Source: Thalassobaculum_A sp040219615 (lineage in GTDB: Bacteria; Pseudomonadota; Alphaproteobacteria; Thalassobaculales; Thalassobaculaceae). Taken from it: 64,000 nt of DNA. The stretch is from positions 186,001 to 250,000 of the forward strand of contig NZ_JAVJSE010000010.1 of assembly GCF_040219615.1 (NCBI RefSeq), given 5' to 3'. The position numbers were made by a program, and so were the translations under genes. Below are positions 27,192-36,124 of the stretch, one piece after another. A model generated the notes under the pieces. The model was not told where the DNA came from. It saw only the letters and a program-made list of their open reading frames with translations, and did not search any database. Numbering within the stretch: position 1 is the first letter of the stretch; every line of letters begins with the position of its first letter.

Positions 27192-28058
27192 TCAGGCCGC
27201 CTGCTCGCCCTTGCCGCCGCGGAACGGCGAGGCCGGGTAGGTGCCGAGGATCCGCACGGCGCCCTTCGGGCAGAAGAACCGCAGTTCGTCCAGGGCGTAT
27301 TTCATCGCCGCGTCGTCCTGGTGGCCCTCGGCGTCGATGTAGAACTGCGCCGCCGAGAACGAGCCGTCGATGATGTAGCTCTCCAGCTTGGTCAGGTTGA
27401 TGCCGTTGGTCGCGAAGCCGCCGAGCGCCTTGTACAGGGCGGCCGGCACGCTGCGGACCTGGAACACCATGGTGGTCACGCACGGCCCGTTGCCGAGCGG
27501 CGGCACCGTCCCCTGGCGCGCCATGATCAGGAACCGGGTGGTGTTGTGCGCGGCGTCTTCGATCGAGTCCTGCAGGACGTCGAGGCCGTAGATCTCGCCG
27601 GCCAGCGTCGAGGCGATGGCGGCGACTGCCGGGTCGCCGAGCCGGGCGATCTCGTCGGCGGCGCCGGCGTTGTCGGCATGGTTCACGCGCTTCAGGCCGA
27701 GCCGCTTGATGAGCTTGCGGCACTGCGCGAGGCTCTGCGGGTGCGCGCGCACCTCCTTGAGGCCTTCGAGCGTCGCGCCCGGCACCCCCAGCAGCATGTG
27801 GTTGACGCGCTGGAAATGCTCGCCGGTGATGAACAGGCCCGACTCCGGCAGCAGGTGGTGGATGTCGGCGACCCGCCCGGCGACCGAGTTCTCCACCGGC
27901 ACCATGGCGCAGTCGGCCTCGCCGTCCTGCACCGCCGCCAGCATGTCCTCGAAGCTCTGGCACGGCATCGGCTCGTGGTCGGGCAGCGCATTGGTGCAGG
28001 CCAGGTGGGAATAGGCGCCCGACATGCCCTGATAGGCGACGATCGGCTTGCGGCTCAT
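27192..28058 (-). CDS. pheA: Prephenate dehydratase
   Basis: 288 residues; converts prephenate to phenylpyruvate for phenylalanine synthesis. The dehydratase domain (about 1-190) has AYQGMSGAYSHLAC, the MVPVENSVAGRV motif and the catalytic TRF in AHNTTRFLIM. A C-terminal ACT domain (about 200-275) has GGFATNGINLTKLESYIIDG for Phe feedback. Start is the inner ATG at 28058 with GGAG upstream; a start at 28127 would add an arginine-rich tail. No chorismate mutase domain, as usual in alphaproteobacteria. The kdsB stop lies within the first 50 bases upstream, so both genes are co-transcribed. Confidence 0.95.
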   Translation of the reverse strand: MSRKPIVAYQGMSGAYSHLACTNALPDHEPMPCQSFEDMLAAVQDGEADCAMVPVENSVAGRVADIHHLLPESGLFITGEHFQRVNHMLLGVPGATLEGLKEVRAHPQSLAQCRKLIKRLGLKRVNHADNAGAADEIARLGDPAVAAIASTLAGEIYGLDVLQDSIEDAAHNTTRFLIMARQGTVPPLGNGPCVTTMVFQVRSVPAALYKALGGFATNGINLTKLESYIIDGSFSAAQFYIDAEGHQDDAAMKYALDELRFFCPKGAVRILGTYPASPFRGGKGEQAA

Positions 28059-28104
28059 GCGGCGGGATCTCCAGCGGCGGACGGGTATGCGACGGCGCAC
28101 ATAA

Positions 28105-28854
28105 TCAGGCCGGGCCGGACTCGGCAAGCAGCCGGCGCGCCAGCTCCAGCTGGGCCGGAGTGTCGACGCCGAGCGGCACGGTGTCGACCCGCCCGACCTC
28201 GATGCGCATGCCGGCCTCCAGGGCCCGCAGCTGCTCCAGCTTCTCGCTCAGTTCCAGGGGCGACGGCGGCAGCGCCACCAGCCGGTCCAGAGCGGCGCGC
28301 CGGTAGGTGTACAGGCCGATGTGGTGGAACACCGTGGCGCCGCCGTAGGGGATCGCCATCCTGCTGAAGTACAGGGCGCGGCCGAACCGGCCGTCCGGCT
28401 CCCAGGCGACCGCCAGCTTGTTGACCCCGCTGGTCGGCGGCAGGTCGTCGTCGCCCTCGATCGGGCAGGCGACGGTTCCCATGGCGGCGTCCGGCATGCG
28501 GGTCAGCGCCTCCATGGCGGCGCGCACGGTCTTCGGTTCCAGCACCGGCAGGTCGCCCTGCACGTTGACGATCACGTCGTGCCGGCCGTCCGGGTCGAGG
28601 CGCTGAAGCGCCTCGGCGATGCGGTCGGTGCCCGAGGGATGCGACGGCGCGGTCAGCACCGCCTCGCCGCCGGCGGCGACCACGGCGTCGGCGATCTCCG
28701 GCTCGCCGGCGGCGACCACCACCCGCCCGATATCCGCCTCGCGGGCCCGCCGCCAGACCTGGACGATCATCGGCTCGCCCAGGATGTCGGCAAGCGGCTT
28801 TCCGGGCAGCCGGGTCGACGCCATGCGCGCCGGGATCAGCACGATCGGATTCAC
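28105..28854 (-). CDS. kdsB: 3-deoxy-manno-octulosonate cytidylyltransferase
   Basis: 249 residues; makes CMP-KDO for lipopolysaccharide core. The nucleotide-binding start IVLIPARMASTRLPGKPLAD, then SGTDRIAEALQRL, VNVQGDLPVLEP and the C-terminal EKLEQLRALEAGMRIEV are all KdsB signatures. The start is GTG at 28854, immediately before the conserved N-terminus, with GGAG about 8 bases upstream. Indicates a Gram-negative with KDO. It is 46 bases upstream of pheA. Confidence 0.95.
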   Translation of the reverse strand: MNPIVLIPARMASTRLPGKPLADILGEPMIVQVWRRAREADIGRVVVAAGEPEIADAVVAAGGEAVLTAPSHPSGTDRIAEALQRLDPDGRHDVIVNVQGDLPVLEPKTVRAAMEALTRMPDAAMGTVACPIEGDDDLPPTSGVNKLAVAWEPDGRFGRALYFSRMAIPYGGATVFHHIGLYTYRRAALDRLVALPPSPLELSEKLEQLRALEAGMRIEVGRVDTVPLGVDTPAQLELARRLLAESGPA

Positions 28855-29068
28855 GACACACTCCGTTTGCGGCGAAATGCCGCGTGAGCCGGCCGTCTTA
28901 CGCCGCGTCCGCGAGGTTGCGCAAGCATGGCCGCACAGGCTAAGTCGCATGTGGGATCGGACGCCTGCGCGTGGACAGCGCCGGGCACCGTCGGTATGTT
29001 AGCGCCGCCGCGCCCGGGGGGCGTGATCGTACAGAGACGAGACGGGCGGGACTGGAAGGGTTCGAGGC

Positions 29069-29674
29069 ATGGCGACGTCGCTCGAAAGCAATAAGATTCT
29101 GGCCGGTATTCTGGCGGCGGGCATCCTCGCGATGGCGACCGGCAAGATCGCCGACGGCCTGGTGCACCCGACCGAGCTGCAGGAGAACGCCTACAAGATC
29201 GAGGTCCCCGAGGGCATGGCCGCCGCCCAGCCCGGCGAGACTGGCCCGGCCCCGGTCGAGCCGGTGCTGCCGTTGCTGGCCAGCGCCGACGTCGCCGCCG
29301 GCGAGAAGGAGGCCAAGAAGTGCGCGGCCTGCCACACCTTCGACAAGGGCGGCGCGAACAAGGTCGGTCCGAACCTGTACGGCGTGGTCGCGCGCGAGAA
29401 GGGCGGCCATGAGGGCTACAGCTATTCCGACGCCCTGAAGTCGTTCGAGGATCCGAAGACCTGGACCTACAGCTCGCTGAACAAGTTCCTGCACAAGCCG
29501 AAGGACTACATCAGCGGCACCAAGATGAACTTCGCCGGCCTGAAGAAGGCCAGCGACCGCGCCGACATGATCGCTTACCTCCGCACGCTGGCCGACAGCC
29601 CGGCACCGCTGCCGACCGACGAGGAGGTCAAGGCCGCGCAGGAAGCCTTCGAGAAGGCCAAGGCCGGCGGCTGA
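29069..29674 (+). CDS. Membrane-anchored class I cytochrome c (CycM/c552 type)
   Basis: 201 residues. An uncleaved N-terminal anchor (about 9-30, ILAGILAAGILAMATGKIAD), then a linker rich in Pro and Ala, then a cytochrome c domain with CAACH (KKCAACHTFDKGG), GPNLYGVVARE and the distal Met in GTKMNFAGLKK. It closely follows the CycM layout, which carries electrons from bc1 complex to aa3 oxidase in alphaproteobacteria. The C-terminal tail is charged (EEVKAAQEAFEKAKAGG). Diverges from kdsB. Confidence 0.94.
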   Translation: MATSLESNKILAGILAAGILAMATGKIADGLVHPTELQENAYKIEVPEGMAAAQPGETGPAPVEPVLPLLASADVAAGEKEAKKCAACHTFDKGGANKVGPNLYGVVAREKGGHEGYSYSDALKSFEDPKTWTYSSLNKFLHKPKDYISGTKMNFAGLKKASDRADMIAYLRTLADSPAPLPTDEEVKAAQEAFEKAKAGG

Positions 29675-29699
29675 GGCCGTCCGGTCGCGGCCGGCGGCC

Positions 29700-30482
29700 A
29701 TGCCGCGTCCCGATCTCGACGGGCTGGTGGCGTTCGCCGCCGAACTGGCGGATGCGGCCGAGCCGATCGTCCGGGCGCATTTCCGCACCGCGCTTTCCAT
29801 CGAGTCGAAGGCCGACGAGAGCCCCGTCACGATCGCCGACCGCGGCATCGAGAAACGCCTGCGCGAGTTGATCGAGGCCCGTTTCCCGGACCACGGCATC
29901 GCCGGCGAGGAGTTCGGGCTGAAGACGCCGGACGCCGACTACGTGTGGTCGCTCGACCCGATCGACGGCACCAAGGCCTTCATCACCGGCCGCCCGACCT
30001 TCGGCACCCTGATCTGCGTGACCGAGCGCAAGGCCCCGCTGCTGGGCCTGATCGACTGCCCGATCCTGCACGAGCGCTGGATCGGCGGGCCGGAACTGCC
30101 GTCCACCCTCAACGGCTCCGCGATGACGCCGCGCCCGCCCCGCACCCTCGCCGATGCGACCCTGGCCTGCACCTCGCCGCACATGTTCAGGGAGGCCTGG
30201 GAGCTGACCGCCTTCGACCGGCTGCGCGCCGACGTGAACCTGCCGATGTATGGCGGCGACTGCCACAACTACGGGCTGGTGGCCCTCGGCACCATCGACC
30301 TGGTGGTCGAGGCCAACCTCAGCGACTACGACTATCTGGCCCCGGCCGCGGTGATCGCCGGCGCCGGCGGGCTGGTCACCGACTGGGAAGGCATCCCCGT
30401 CACGCTCGGCTCGACCAGTCGGGTGCTGGCCGCCCGCACCCCGGAACTGCACGCCGCCGCGCTGAAGCGACTGCAGGGCTGA
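29700..30482 (+). CDS. hisN: Histidinol-phosphatase (inositol monophosphatase family)
   Basis: 260 residues. The family metal motifs are visible: Glu in IAGEEFG, DPIDGTKAFITGRPTFGTLI and, near the C-terminus, DYDYLAPAAVIAGAGGLVTD. The DGTKAFITG form is the one found in HisN, which removes phosphate from L-histidinol phosphate, rather than SuhB. It starts 25 bases after the cytochrome gene, so they are probably co-transcribed although not functionally related. An inositol phosphatase activity is not excluded. Confidence 0.85.
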   Translation: MPRPDLDGLVAFAAELADAAEPIVRAHFRTALSIESKADESPVTIADRGIEKRLRELIEARFPDHGIAGEEFGLKTPDADYVWSLDPIDGTKAFITGRPTFGTLICVTERKAPLLGLIDCPILHERWIGGPELPSTLNGSAMTPRPPRTLADATLACTSPHMFREAWELTAFDRLRADVNLPMYGGDCHNYGLVALGTIDLVVEANLSDYDYLAPAAVIAGAGGLVTDWEGIPVTLGSTSRVLAARTPELHAAALKRLQG

Positions 30483-30564
30483 GGCGGCCGGCCGCTACTT
30501 CCGCGCCGGCATCGCGGTAGGATGCCTGACCCGGCTCCGGCCCGGCCGATGGACGTACCGTTCG

Positions 30565-31938
30565 ATGAAGCAAGATGCGTTCGACCGCCGCCGGTTCCTG
30601 GCGGCCGCCCTGCTGGCGGGTGCGCCGCTTCCGGTGCTGGAGCCGCGACCCGCCCAGGGCCGCGCCCTGGCCGGCTCCAAGGTCGTCGTGGTCGGCGCCG
30701 GGATCGCAGGCCTGGCCGCAGCCCGGGCGCTCGCCGACCGGGGCGCTGCCGTGACGGTGCTGGAGGCGCGGGCGCGGATCGGTGGCCGGGTGTTCACCGA
30801 CCGCTCGCTCGGCGTGCCGTTCGAGGTCGGCGCCGGCTGGATCCACGGACCGAGCCCGGACAACCCGGTCCGCAAGCTCGCGGACGCGATCGGCGCGCGA
30901 CGCTTCGTGACCGCCGACGACAGCCTGGCGGTGTTCGACGCCGCCGGCCGCCGGCTCGCTCCCGACCGGGTGGACGCGATCGACGCCAGGTGGCAGCGCC
31001 TCCTGGAGCAGGTGGACGACGCCCTGGAAACCGGCGACCCGCGCAGCCTGCGCGCCGCCATCGCCGCCGTCGATCCGGACGCCCCGAAGGACCCGGGCGT
31101 GCTCTGGGCATTGTCGGCCTACACCGAGTTCGATTCCGGCGCGCCGATCGAGGATCTGTCGGCGACCCTGCACGACGAGGACGCGGCGTTCGACGGCGCC
31201 GACGTTGTGCTGCCCGGCGGCTACGACCGGATCCTCGGGCCGCTCGCCGACGGCCTCGATGTCCGGCTCGCCACGCCGGTCACCGGGATCGCGATATCCG
31301 GCGACGGCGCCCGGGTCCGAACGGCGGCGGGCGAGGTCGCCGCCGATGCCGTGGTCTGCAGCCTGCCGCTCGGCGTGCTGAAGGCCGGGTCCATCGCCTT
31401 CCAGCCGGCCCTGCCGCGCGGCCACCGCGACGCCATCCGGGCGATCGGCTTCGGCAGCGTCACCAAGATCGCCTTCGCGTTCGACGCGCCGTTCTGGGAC
31501 CTGGAGACGCAGTATTTCGGGATCATGACCGCGCCGAAGGGCCGCTGGAACTACTGGCTCAACTACCGCACCTTCTCGGACGCCAACGTCCTGCTGGGGG
31601 TGAGCGTCGGCGCCCATGCCCCGGCCGCCGACCGCATGAGCGACGCGGCCATGGCGGACGACGCGCTGGCGGTGCTGCGGCAGGCCTGGGGCAGCGCGGT
31701 CGGCCGGCCGCGCCGAACCCTGACCACCCACTGGTCGACCGACCCCCACGCCCTCGGCGCCTACAGCTACCCGCGGCCCGGCAACCGGGTATCCGACTTC
31801 GAGCGCCTCGGCGAGCCGGTCGGCGGCCGGCTGTTCTTCTGCGGCGAGCACACGCTGTTCGACCATCACGCCACGGTGCACGGCGCCCTGCTGTCCGGCG
31901 AGCGCGCCGCCCGGCAGGTGCTCGAGGAACTGGGTTGA
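30565..31938 (+). CDS. FAD-dependent amine oxidase, probable Tat substrate
   Basis: 457 residues. The N-terminus has a twin-arginine motif and hydrophobic stretch (DRRRFLAAALLAGAPLPVLE), so it is probably exported. The FAD dinucleotide fold VVVVGAGIAGLAAARALADR is near 36-55, with EARARIGGRVF and, at the C-terminus, the FAD block GRLFFCGEHTLFDHHATVHG. Flavin monoamine oxidases deaminate amines or polyamines; the substrate is unknown. It stands alone on the strand, followed by a non-coding stretch with a dispersed repeat. Confidence 0.88.
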   Translation: MKQDAFDRRRFLAAALLAGAPLPVLEPRPAQGRALAGSKVVVVGAGIAGLAAARALADRGAAVTVLEARARIGGRVFTDRSLGVPFEVGAGWIHGPSPDNPVRKLADAIGARRFVTADDSLAVFDAAGRRLAPDRVDAIDARWQRLLEQVDDALETGDPRSLRAAIAAVDPDAPKDPGVLWALSAYTEFDSGAPIEDLSATLHDEDAAFDGADVVLPGGYDRILGPLADGLDVRLATPVTGIAISGDGARVRTAAGEVAADAVVCSLPLGVLKAGSIAFQPALPRGHRDAIRAIGFGSVTKIAFAFDAPFWDLETQYFGIMTAPKGRWNYWLNYRTFSDANVLLGVSVGAHAPAADRMSDAAMADDALAVLRQAWGSAVGRPRRTLTTHWSTDPHALGAYSYPRPGNRVSDFERLGEPVGGRLFFCGEHTLFDHHATVHGALLSGERAARQVLEELG

Positions 31939-31971
31939 CCGGCGGCCCGCGGGCCGTTCTTTCGAAACGCC

Positions 31972-32040
31972 CGTCGCTTCGTGGGTTCCGGCTCGGCCGC
32001 GCCGAGGGCGGCGCGCCCGTCCGGAATGACGACAAGGGAG
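31972..32040. repeat. Dispersed palindromic repeat, family B, copy 1
   Basis: CGTCGCTTCGTGGGTTCCGG ... TCCGGAATGACGA forms nested stems TTCCGG/CCGGAA and CTCGGC/GCCGAG. The same outer sequences occur at 61429-61490, and in reverse orientation at 61512-61616. It sits in the gap between the amine oxidase and the convergent reductase gene. Intergenic, no coding potential. Confidence 0.65.
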
Positions 32041-32095
32041 GGGTGGACTGCCGCAGGCAGGGACACATCCGGAACCCCCGAGGCGAGGGCCGCCC

Positions 32096-33028
32096 TCAGT
32101 AGCCCTTCGCCGGGTCGATCAGGCCGATCGGCGGCTCGCCAGCGCGGACCCGGCGGATGTTCTCCACGAACGCCCGGGTCGCGGTCACCGGGTTGATCTC
32201 GCTGGCGATGTGCGGGGTCAGGTAGATCCGCCGGTCGGCCCAGAACGGATGGTCCTTCGGCAGCGGCTCGGTGCCGAACACGTCGAGGGCGGCGGCCGCC
32301 AGCCGGCCGCTGTCGAGCGCCGCCGTCAGGTCCGCCTCCACCAGGTGACCGCCGCGCCCGACATTCACCAGCAGCGAGCCCGGCGGCATCAGCTCGAACA
32401 GCCCGGCGTTCAGGATGCCGGCGGTCTCGCCGGTCAGCGGCAGCAAGCAGACCAGCACGCTCGATCCCGCCGCCAGTTCGCGCAGGCCGTCCGGGCCGTG
32501 GTGGCAGGCCAGGCCGTCGATGCTCTTCGGCGAGCGCGACCAGCCGGCCGCCTGGAAGCCGAGCCCCTGCATGGCCTTCGCCACCGCCTGCCCGAGGTGC
32601 CCGAGGCCGAGCACCCCGACCCGCACCGCGTCGGCGTCGAACACCACCCCGGTCGGCCAGGTCGGCCCGGCGCGCAGTTCCTCCAGCCAGTCCATCCGGC
32701 GGTGCCAGCGCAGCACCGCCAGGGTGACGTGATGCACCATCGAGCGGCCCATCCAGGGATCGACCACGCGCGCCACCGGGACCTGCGCCGGGCGCTGCGG
32801 GTCGGCCAGGATATGGTCGACCCCGGCGGCCATGGACTGGATCAGCTTCAGGTTCGGGAAGCCCCGGTACAGGCCGTGCGGCAGCTTCCAGGTGATCGCC
32901 ACCTCGACCGCCGCCGGATCGTCGACCGCGTCCAGGCCGCGGGCGTCGAGCTCCGGCGCCTGCCGCTTCAGCTCCTCGGCCCAGGGCGCGGAATCGTCGC
33001 CGGCGACATGGACCAGGATCACGCCCAT
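32096..33028 (-). CDS. GhrA-like D-2-hydroxyacid dehydrogenase, paralogue 1
   Basis: 310 residues of the glyoxylate/hydroxypyruvate reductase A type. The NAD(P) fold VGVLGLGHLGQAVAKAMQGL is near 140-160. The catalytic Arg is in VNVGRGGHLVE, Glu in LDVFGTEPLPKDHPFW and His in YLTPHIASE. The start is ATG 33028 with GAGGGG upstream; in-frame sequence further up is arginine-rich shadow. It lies 28 bases downstream of a second copy of identical length, a probable tandem duplication. Substrate by family: glyoxylate or hydroxypyruvate. Confidence 0.9.
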   Translation of the reverse strand: MGVILVHVAGDDSAPWAEELKRQAPELDARGLDAVDDPAAVEVAITWKLPHGLYRGFPNLKLIQSMAAGVDHILADPQRPAQVPVARVVDPWMGRSMVHHVTLAVLRWHRRMDWLEELRAGPTWPTGVVFDADAVRVGVLGLGHLGQAVAKAMQGLGFQAAGWSRSPKSIDGLACHHGPDGLRELAAGSSVLVCLLPLTGETAGILNAGLFELMPPGSLLVNVGRGGHLVEADLTAALDSGRLAAAALDVFGTEPLPKDHPFWADRRIYLTPHIASEINPVTATRAFVENIRRVRAGEPPIGLIDPAKGY

Positions 33029-33056
33029 CTGCCAGGCCCCTCGGTCCCGGTGCCCG

Positions 33057-33989
33057 TCAGTACTGGCGGTCCGGGTCGACCTCGTTGATCGGCTTCTCGC
33101 CGGCGAACACCCGGCGGATGTTCTCGGCGACCTGGTCGGCGCCGCTGTCGGCGTTGGTCTGGGCCGAGACATGCGGCCAGACCTGGACCTTCGGATGGGT
33201 CCAGAACGGGTGCCCGGCCGGCAGCGGCTCGGTCCGGAACACGTCGAGGGAAGCGCCCGCGATATGCCCGGAGTCGAGGGCCGCCAGCAGGTCGTCCTCG
33301 ACCAGCTGGCCGCCGCGGCCGGAGTTCACCACGAAGGCGCCCTTCGGCAGCCTGGCGAACAGCGACGCGTCCATCAGGTCGGTGGTCTCGGGGGTCAGCG
33401 GCAGCAGGCCGCACAGGATGTCGGTGCGGGCCAGGAAGGCGTCGAACTCCTCCGGGCCGGCGTAGCTCGTCACGTTCGGGATCGACTTGCGGGTGCGCGA
33501 CCAGCCGGCGACGTCGAAGCCGAGGGCCGCCACCGTGGTCGCCGCCTCGGCCCCGAGCGCGCCGAGCCCGAGGATGCCGACCCGCCGGGTCGAGGTCTCG
33601 GGCGCCGGCAGCGGCTTCCACTCCCGGCGGCGCTGCAGTTCCTCGTACTCCATGCCCTGGCGGTGGAAGCGCAGCACCTGCAGCAGCACCCACTCGGCCA
33701 TGGCCCGGCCCATCCACGGGTCGACCAGCCGGATGATGTGCGGCCCGCGCGGCAGCTCCGGGTCGGCGAAGATGTGGTCGACACCCTGCCCGAGCGAGCA
33801 GATCGCCTTCAGGTTCGGAAACTGCTTGAGGAACCCGGGCGGCACCTTCCAGACCAGCGCGAAACCGATATCGGCCGGGTCGCCGATCTCCGGATAGGCC
33901 CGGAAGTCGACGCCGGGAATGCGCTCGGACAGCGACTGGCGCCAGGCCTCGGCGGAATCGTTCGGGGAGCGGAAGAGCACGGCCGGCAT
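33057..33989 (-). CDS. GhrA-like D-2-hydroxyacid dehydrogenase, paralogue 2
   Basis: 310 residues, the same length as its downstream neighbour and alignable end to end, but clearly diverged. The NAD(P) fold is VGILGLGALGAEAATTVAAL; the catalytic Arg is in VNSGRGGQLVE, Glu in LDVFRTEPLPAGHPFW and His in VWPHVSAQ. WRQSLSERIPGVDFRAYPEI near the start and a shared RLVDPWMGR segment support the GhrA family. First gene of the two-gene set, divergent from clpS. Different substrate preference from its partner is likely but unproven. Confidence 0.9.
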   Translation of the reverse strand: MPAVLFRSPNDSAEAWRQSLSERIPGVDFRAYPEIGDPADIGFALVWKVPPGFLKQFPNLKAICSLGQGVDHIFADPELPRGPHIIRLVDPWMGRAMAEWVLLQVLRFHRQGMEYEELQRRREWKPLPAPETSTRRVGILGLGALGAEAATTVAALGFDVAGWSRTRKSIPNVTSYAGPEEFDAFLARTDILCGLLPLTPETTDLMDASLFARLPKGAFVVNSGRGGQLVEDDLLAALDSGHIAGASLDVFRTEPLPAGHPFWTHPKVQVWPHVSAQTNADSGADQVAENIRRVFAGEKPINEVDPDRQY

Positions 33990-34171
33990 GAGTGACTCGC
34001 GAGAAATGAGCGGACGATGCCCCGACCTTATGGGCGCGACGCGGCGATGTCGACGCCCGTGGTGCAGTGCAGCGGACGACGGCCGTCGCCGAGCGGGGCT
34101 TGAGCCTGCCGGACCTTCGGCGCGATAGTCGACGTCCAGCACGGGCAGCGTCATCGACCGGAGGTGCGGCG

Positions 34172-34477
34172 GTGAACGAGACCGACATCAAGCCGCGGAC
34201 CGAGGCCAGGCCGAAGGTCGAGCGACCACGCCTGCACAAGGTGATCCTGCTGAACGACGACTACACGCCGCGCGAATTCGTGGTGAAGGTGCTGTCGGCC
34301 GAGTTCCAGATGGGCGAGGACCAGGCCCACCGGGTGATGATGACCGCCCACCGCAAGGGGGCCTGCGTGGTCGCGGTCTACACCAGGGACGTCGCCGAGA
34401 CCAAGGCGTCGCGCGCCACCGAGGCCGGCCGCCGGAAGGGCTACCCGCTGATGTTCACGACCGAGCCGGAGGAGTAG
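34172..34477 (+). CDS. clpS: ATP-dependent Clp protease adaptor ClpS
   Basis: 101 residues; delivers N-degron substrates to ClpAP. The substrate pocket motif LLNDDYTPREFVVKVL is complete, followed by AHRVMMTAHRKGACVV and YTRDVAETKA. Start is GTG at 34172 with GGAGG at 34160-34164, because the upstream in-frame part looks non-coding. Not followed by clpA here: the next gene is convergent and ends three bases away. Confidence 0.94.
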   Translation: MNETDIKPRTEARPKVERPRLHKVILLNDDYTPREFVVKVLSAEFQMGEDQAHRVMMTAHRKGACVVAVYTRDVAETKASRATEAGRRKGYPLMFTTEPEE

Positions 34478-34480
34478 CGG

Positions 34481-36124
34481 TCAGCCCCGCACCGCCCCGG
34501 CCTCGGCCGCCTCCAGGTCGAAGGCGGCGGCCATCAGCGCCCGGGTGTAGGCCTGGCGCGGCGCGCCCATCACCGCCTCGGTATCGCCGGCCTCGACCAC
34601 CTTGCCGTCCTTCATGACGATCACCCGGTGGGCCAGCGCGCGCACCACCTTCAGGTCGTGGCTGATGAACAGGTAGGCGAGGTCGTGGGCCGCCTGCAGG
34701 TCGCGCAACAGATCGACGATCTGGGCCTGCACGCTCATGTCCAGCGCCGAGGTCGGCTCGTCCAGTACCAGCAGCTTGGGGCGCAGCACCATGGCGCGGG
34801 CGATCGCGATGCGCTGGCGCTGGCCGCCGGAGAACTCGTGCGGGTAGCGGTCGCGCATCGCCGGGTCGAGGCCGACCTCGCGCAGCACCGCGTCGATCCG
34901 CCGGTCCTTGTCGGCCTCGGCCGCCAGGCCCAGCTCGGCCGGCTCGTGCACGTCCAGCCCCTCGCGCACGATCTCGGCGATCGACATGCGCGGGCTGAGG
35001 CTGCCGTAGGGGTCCTGGAACACGATCTGCATGTCGCGGCGCAGCGCCCGAATGTCCCGGCGGTGCACGCCCTGGATCTCGCGCCCCATGAAGGCCAGCC
35101 GGCCGGTCGACTTCTGCAGCCGCAGCAGCGCCAGCGCCAGCGTGGTCTTGCCGGACCCCGACTCGCCGACCACCCCCACGGTCTCGCCGGCCCGGACCTT
35201 CACGTTGACCCCGTCGACCGCCTTGATATGGCCGACCGTGCGCTTCAGCAGGCCGCGCTGGATCGGGAACCAGACCCGCACGTCGGAGGCCTGCAGCACC
35301 GTGCGAGCGCGGTCCGCCACCGGCTCCGGATTGCCCTTGGGCTCGGCCGCCAGCAGCTTCCGGGTGTAGGCGTGCTCCGGCTCGGTGAACACCCGCTCGG
35401 CCGGTCCGTGCTCGACGATCTCGCCCTCGGTCATCACGCACACCCGGTCGGCGATCTTGCGGACGATCCCGAGGTCGTGGGTGATCAGCAGCAGCGCCAT
35501 GCCGAGCCGGCGCTGCAGGTCGCCGAGCAGGGCGAGGATCTGCGCCTGGATGGTGACGTCGAGCGCGGTGGTCGGTTCGTCGGCGATCAGCAGGTCGGGC
35601 TCGTTGGCGAGCGCCATGGCGATCATCACGCGCTGGCGCTGGCCGCCGGAGAGCTGGTGCGGGTAGGAGCCGAGGCGGCGCTCCGGGTCCGGGATGCCGA
35701 CCAGCTCCAGCAGTTCCACGGTGCGGGCGCGCGCCGCATCGCCGCGCAGGCCCTTGTGCAGGGCCAGGATCTCGCCGATCTGCTTCTCCACCGTGTGCAG
35801 CGGGTTCAGCGAGGTCATCGGCTCCTGGAAGATGATCGCGATCTCGTTGCCGCGGATCCGCCGCAGGACGGGCTCCGGCGCGCCGATCAGCTCCTCGCCC
35901 TTCCAGACGACGCTGGATCCTTCGCCATGGCTCGCCGCCGGATAGGGCAGCAGCTGCAGCACCGACAACGCGGTCACCGACTTGCCGGAGCCGGACTCGC
36001 CGACCAGCGCCACGGTCTCGCCCGCGCGGATGTCGAACGACACGCCGCGCACCGCCCGGTTGTCGCCGAACGCCACCGACAGGTCGCGGACCTCGAGAAG
36101 CGCTCTGGTGTCAGCGTCGGCCAT
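34481..36124 (-). CDS. yejF: Peptide ABC transporter ATP-binding protein YejF (two ABC domains)
   Basis: 547 residues, a fused double ATPase. The first Walker A is at 42-49 (GESGSGKS) with signature LSGGQRQRVMIAMALANEPD, the second GESGSGKTTLALALLRLQ with FSGGQRQRIAIARAM; both have DEPT Walker B ends and switch histidines (ITHDLG, ISHDLK). It powers YejABE uptake of oligopeptides; in enterics this system imports microcin C and peptides. The ATG at 36124 shares a base with the yejE stop (TGATG). Only three bases separate it from convergent clpS. Confidence 0.95.
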   Translation of the reverse strand: MADADTRALLEVRDLSVAFGDNRAVRGVSFDIRAGETVALVGESGSGKSVTALSVLQLLPYPAASHGEGSSVVWKGEELIGAPEPVLRRIRGNEIAIIFQEPMTSLNPLHTVEKQIGEILALHKGLRGDAARARTVELLELVGIPDPERRLGSYPHQLSGGQRQRVMIAMALANEPDLLIADEPTTALDVTIQAQILALLGDLQRRLGMALLLITHDLGIVRKIADRVCVMTEGEIVEHGPAERVFTEPEHAYTRKLLAAEPKGNPEPVADRARTVLQASDVRVWFPIQRGLLKRTVGHIKAVDGVNVKVRAGETVGVVGESGSGKTTLALALLRLQKSTGRLAFMGREIQGVHRRDIRALRRDMQIVFQDPYGSLSPRMSIAEIVREGLDVHEPAELGLAAEADKDRRIDAVLREVGLDPAMRDRYPHEFSGGQRQRIAIARAMVLRPKLLVLDEPTSALDMSVQAQIVDLLRDLQAAHDLAYLFISHDLKVVRALAHRVIVMKDGKVVEAGDTEAVMGAPRQAYTRALMAAAFDLEAAEAGAVRG

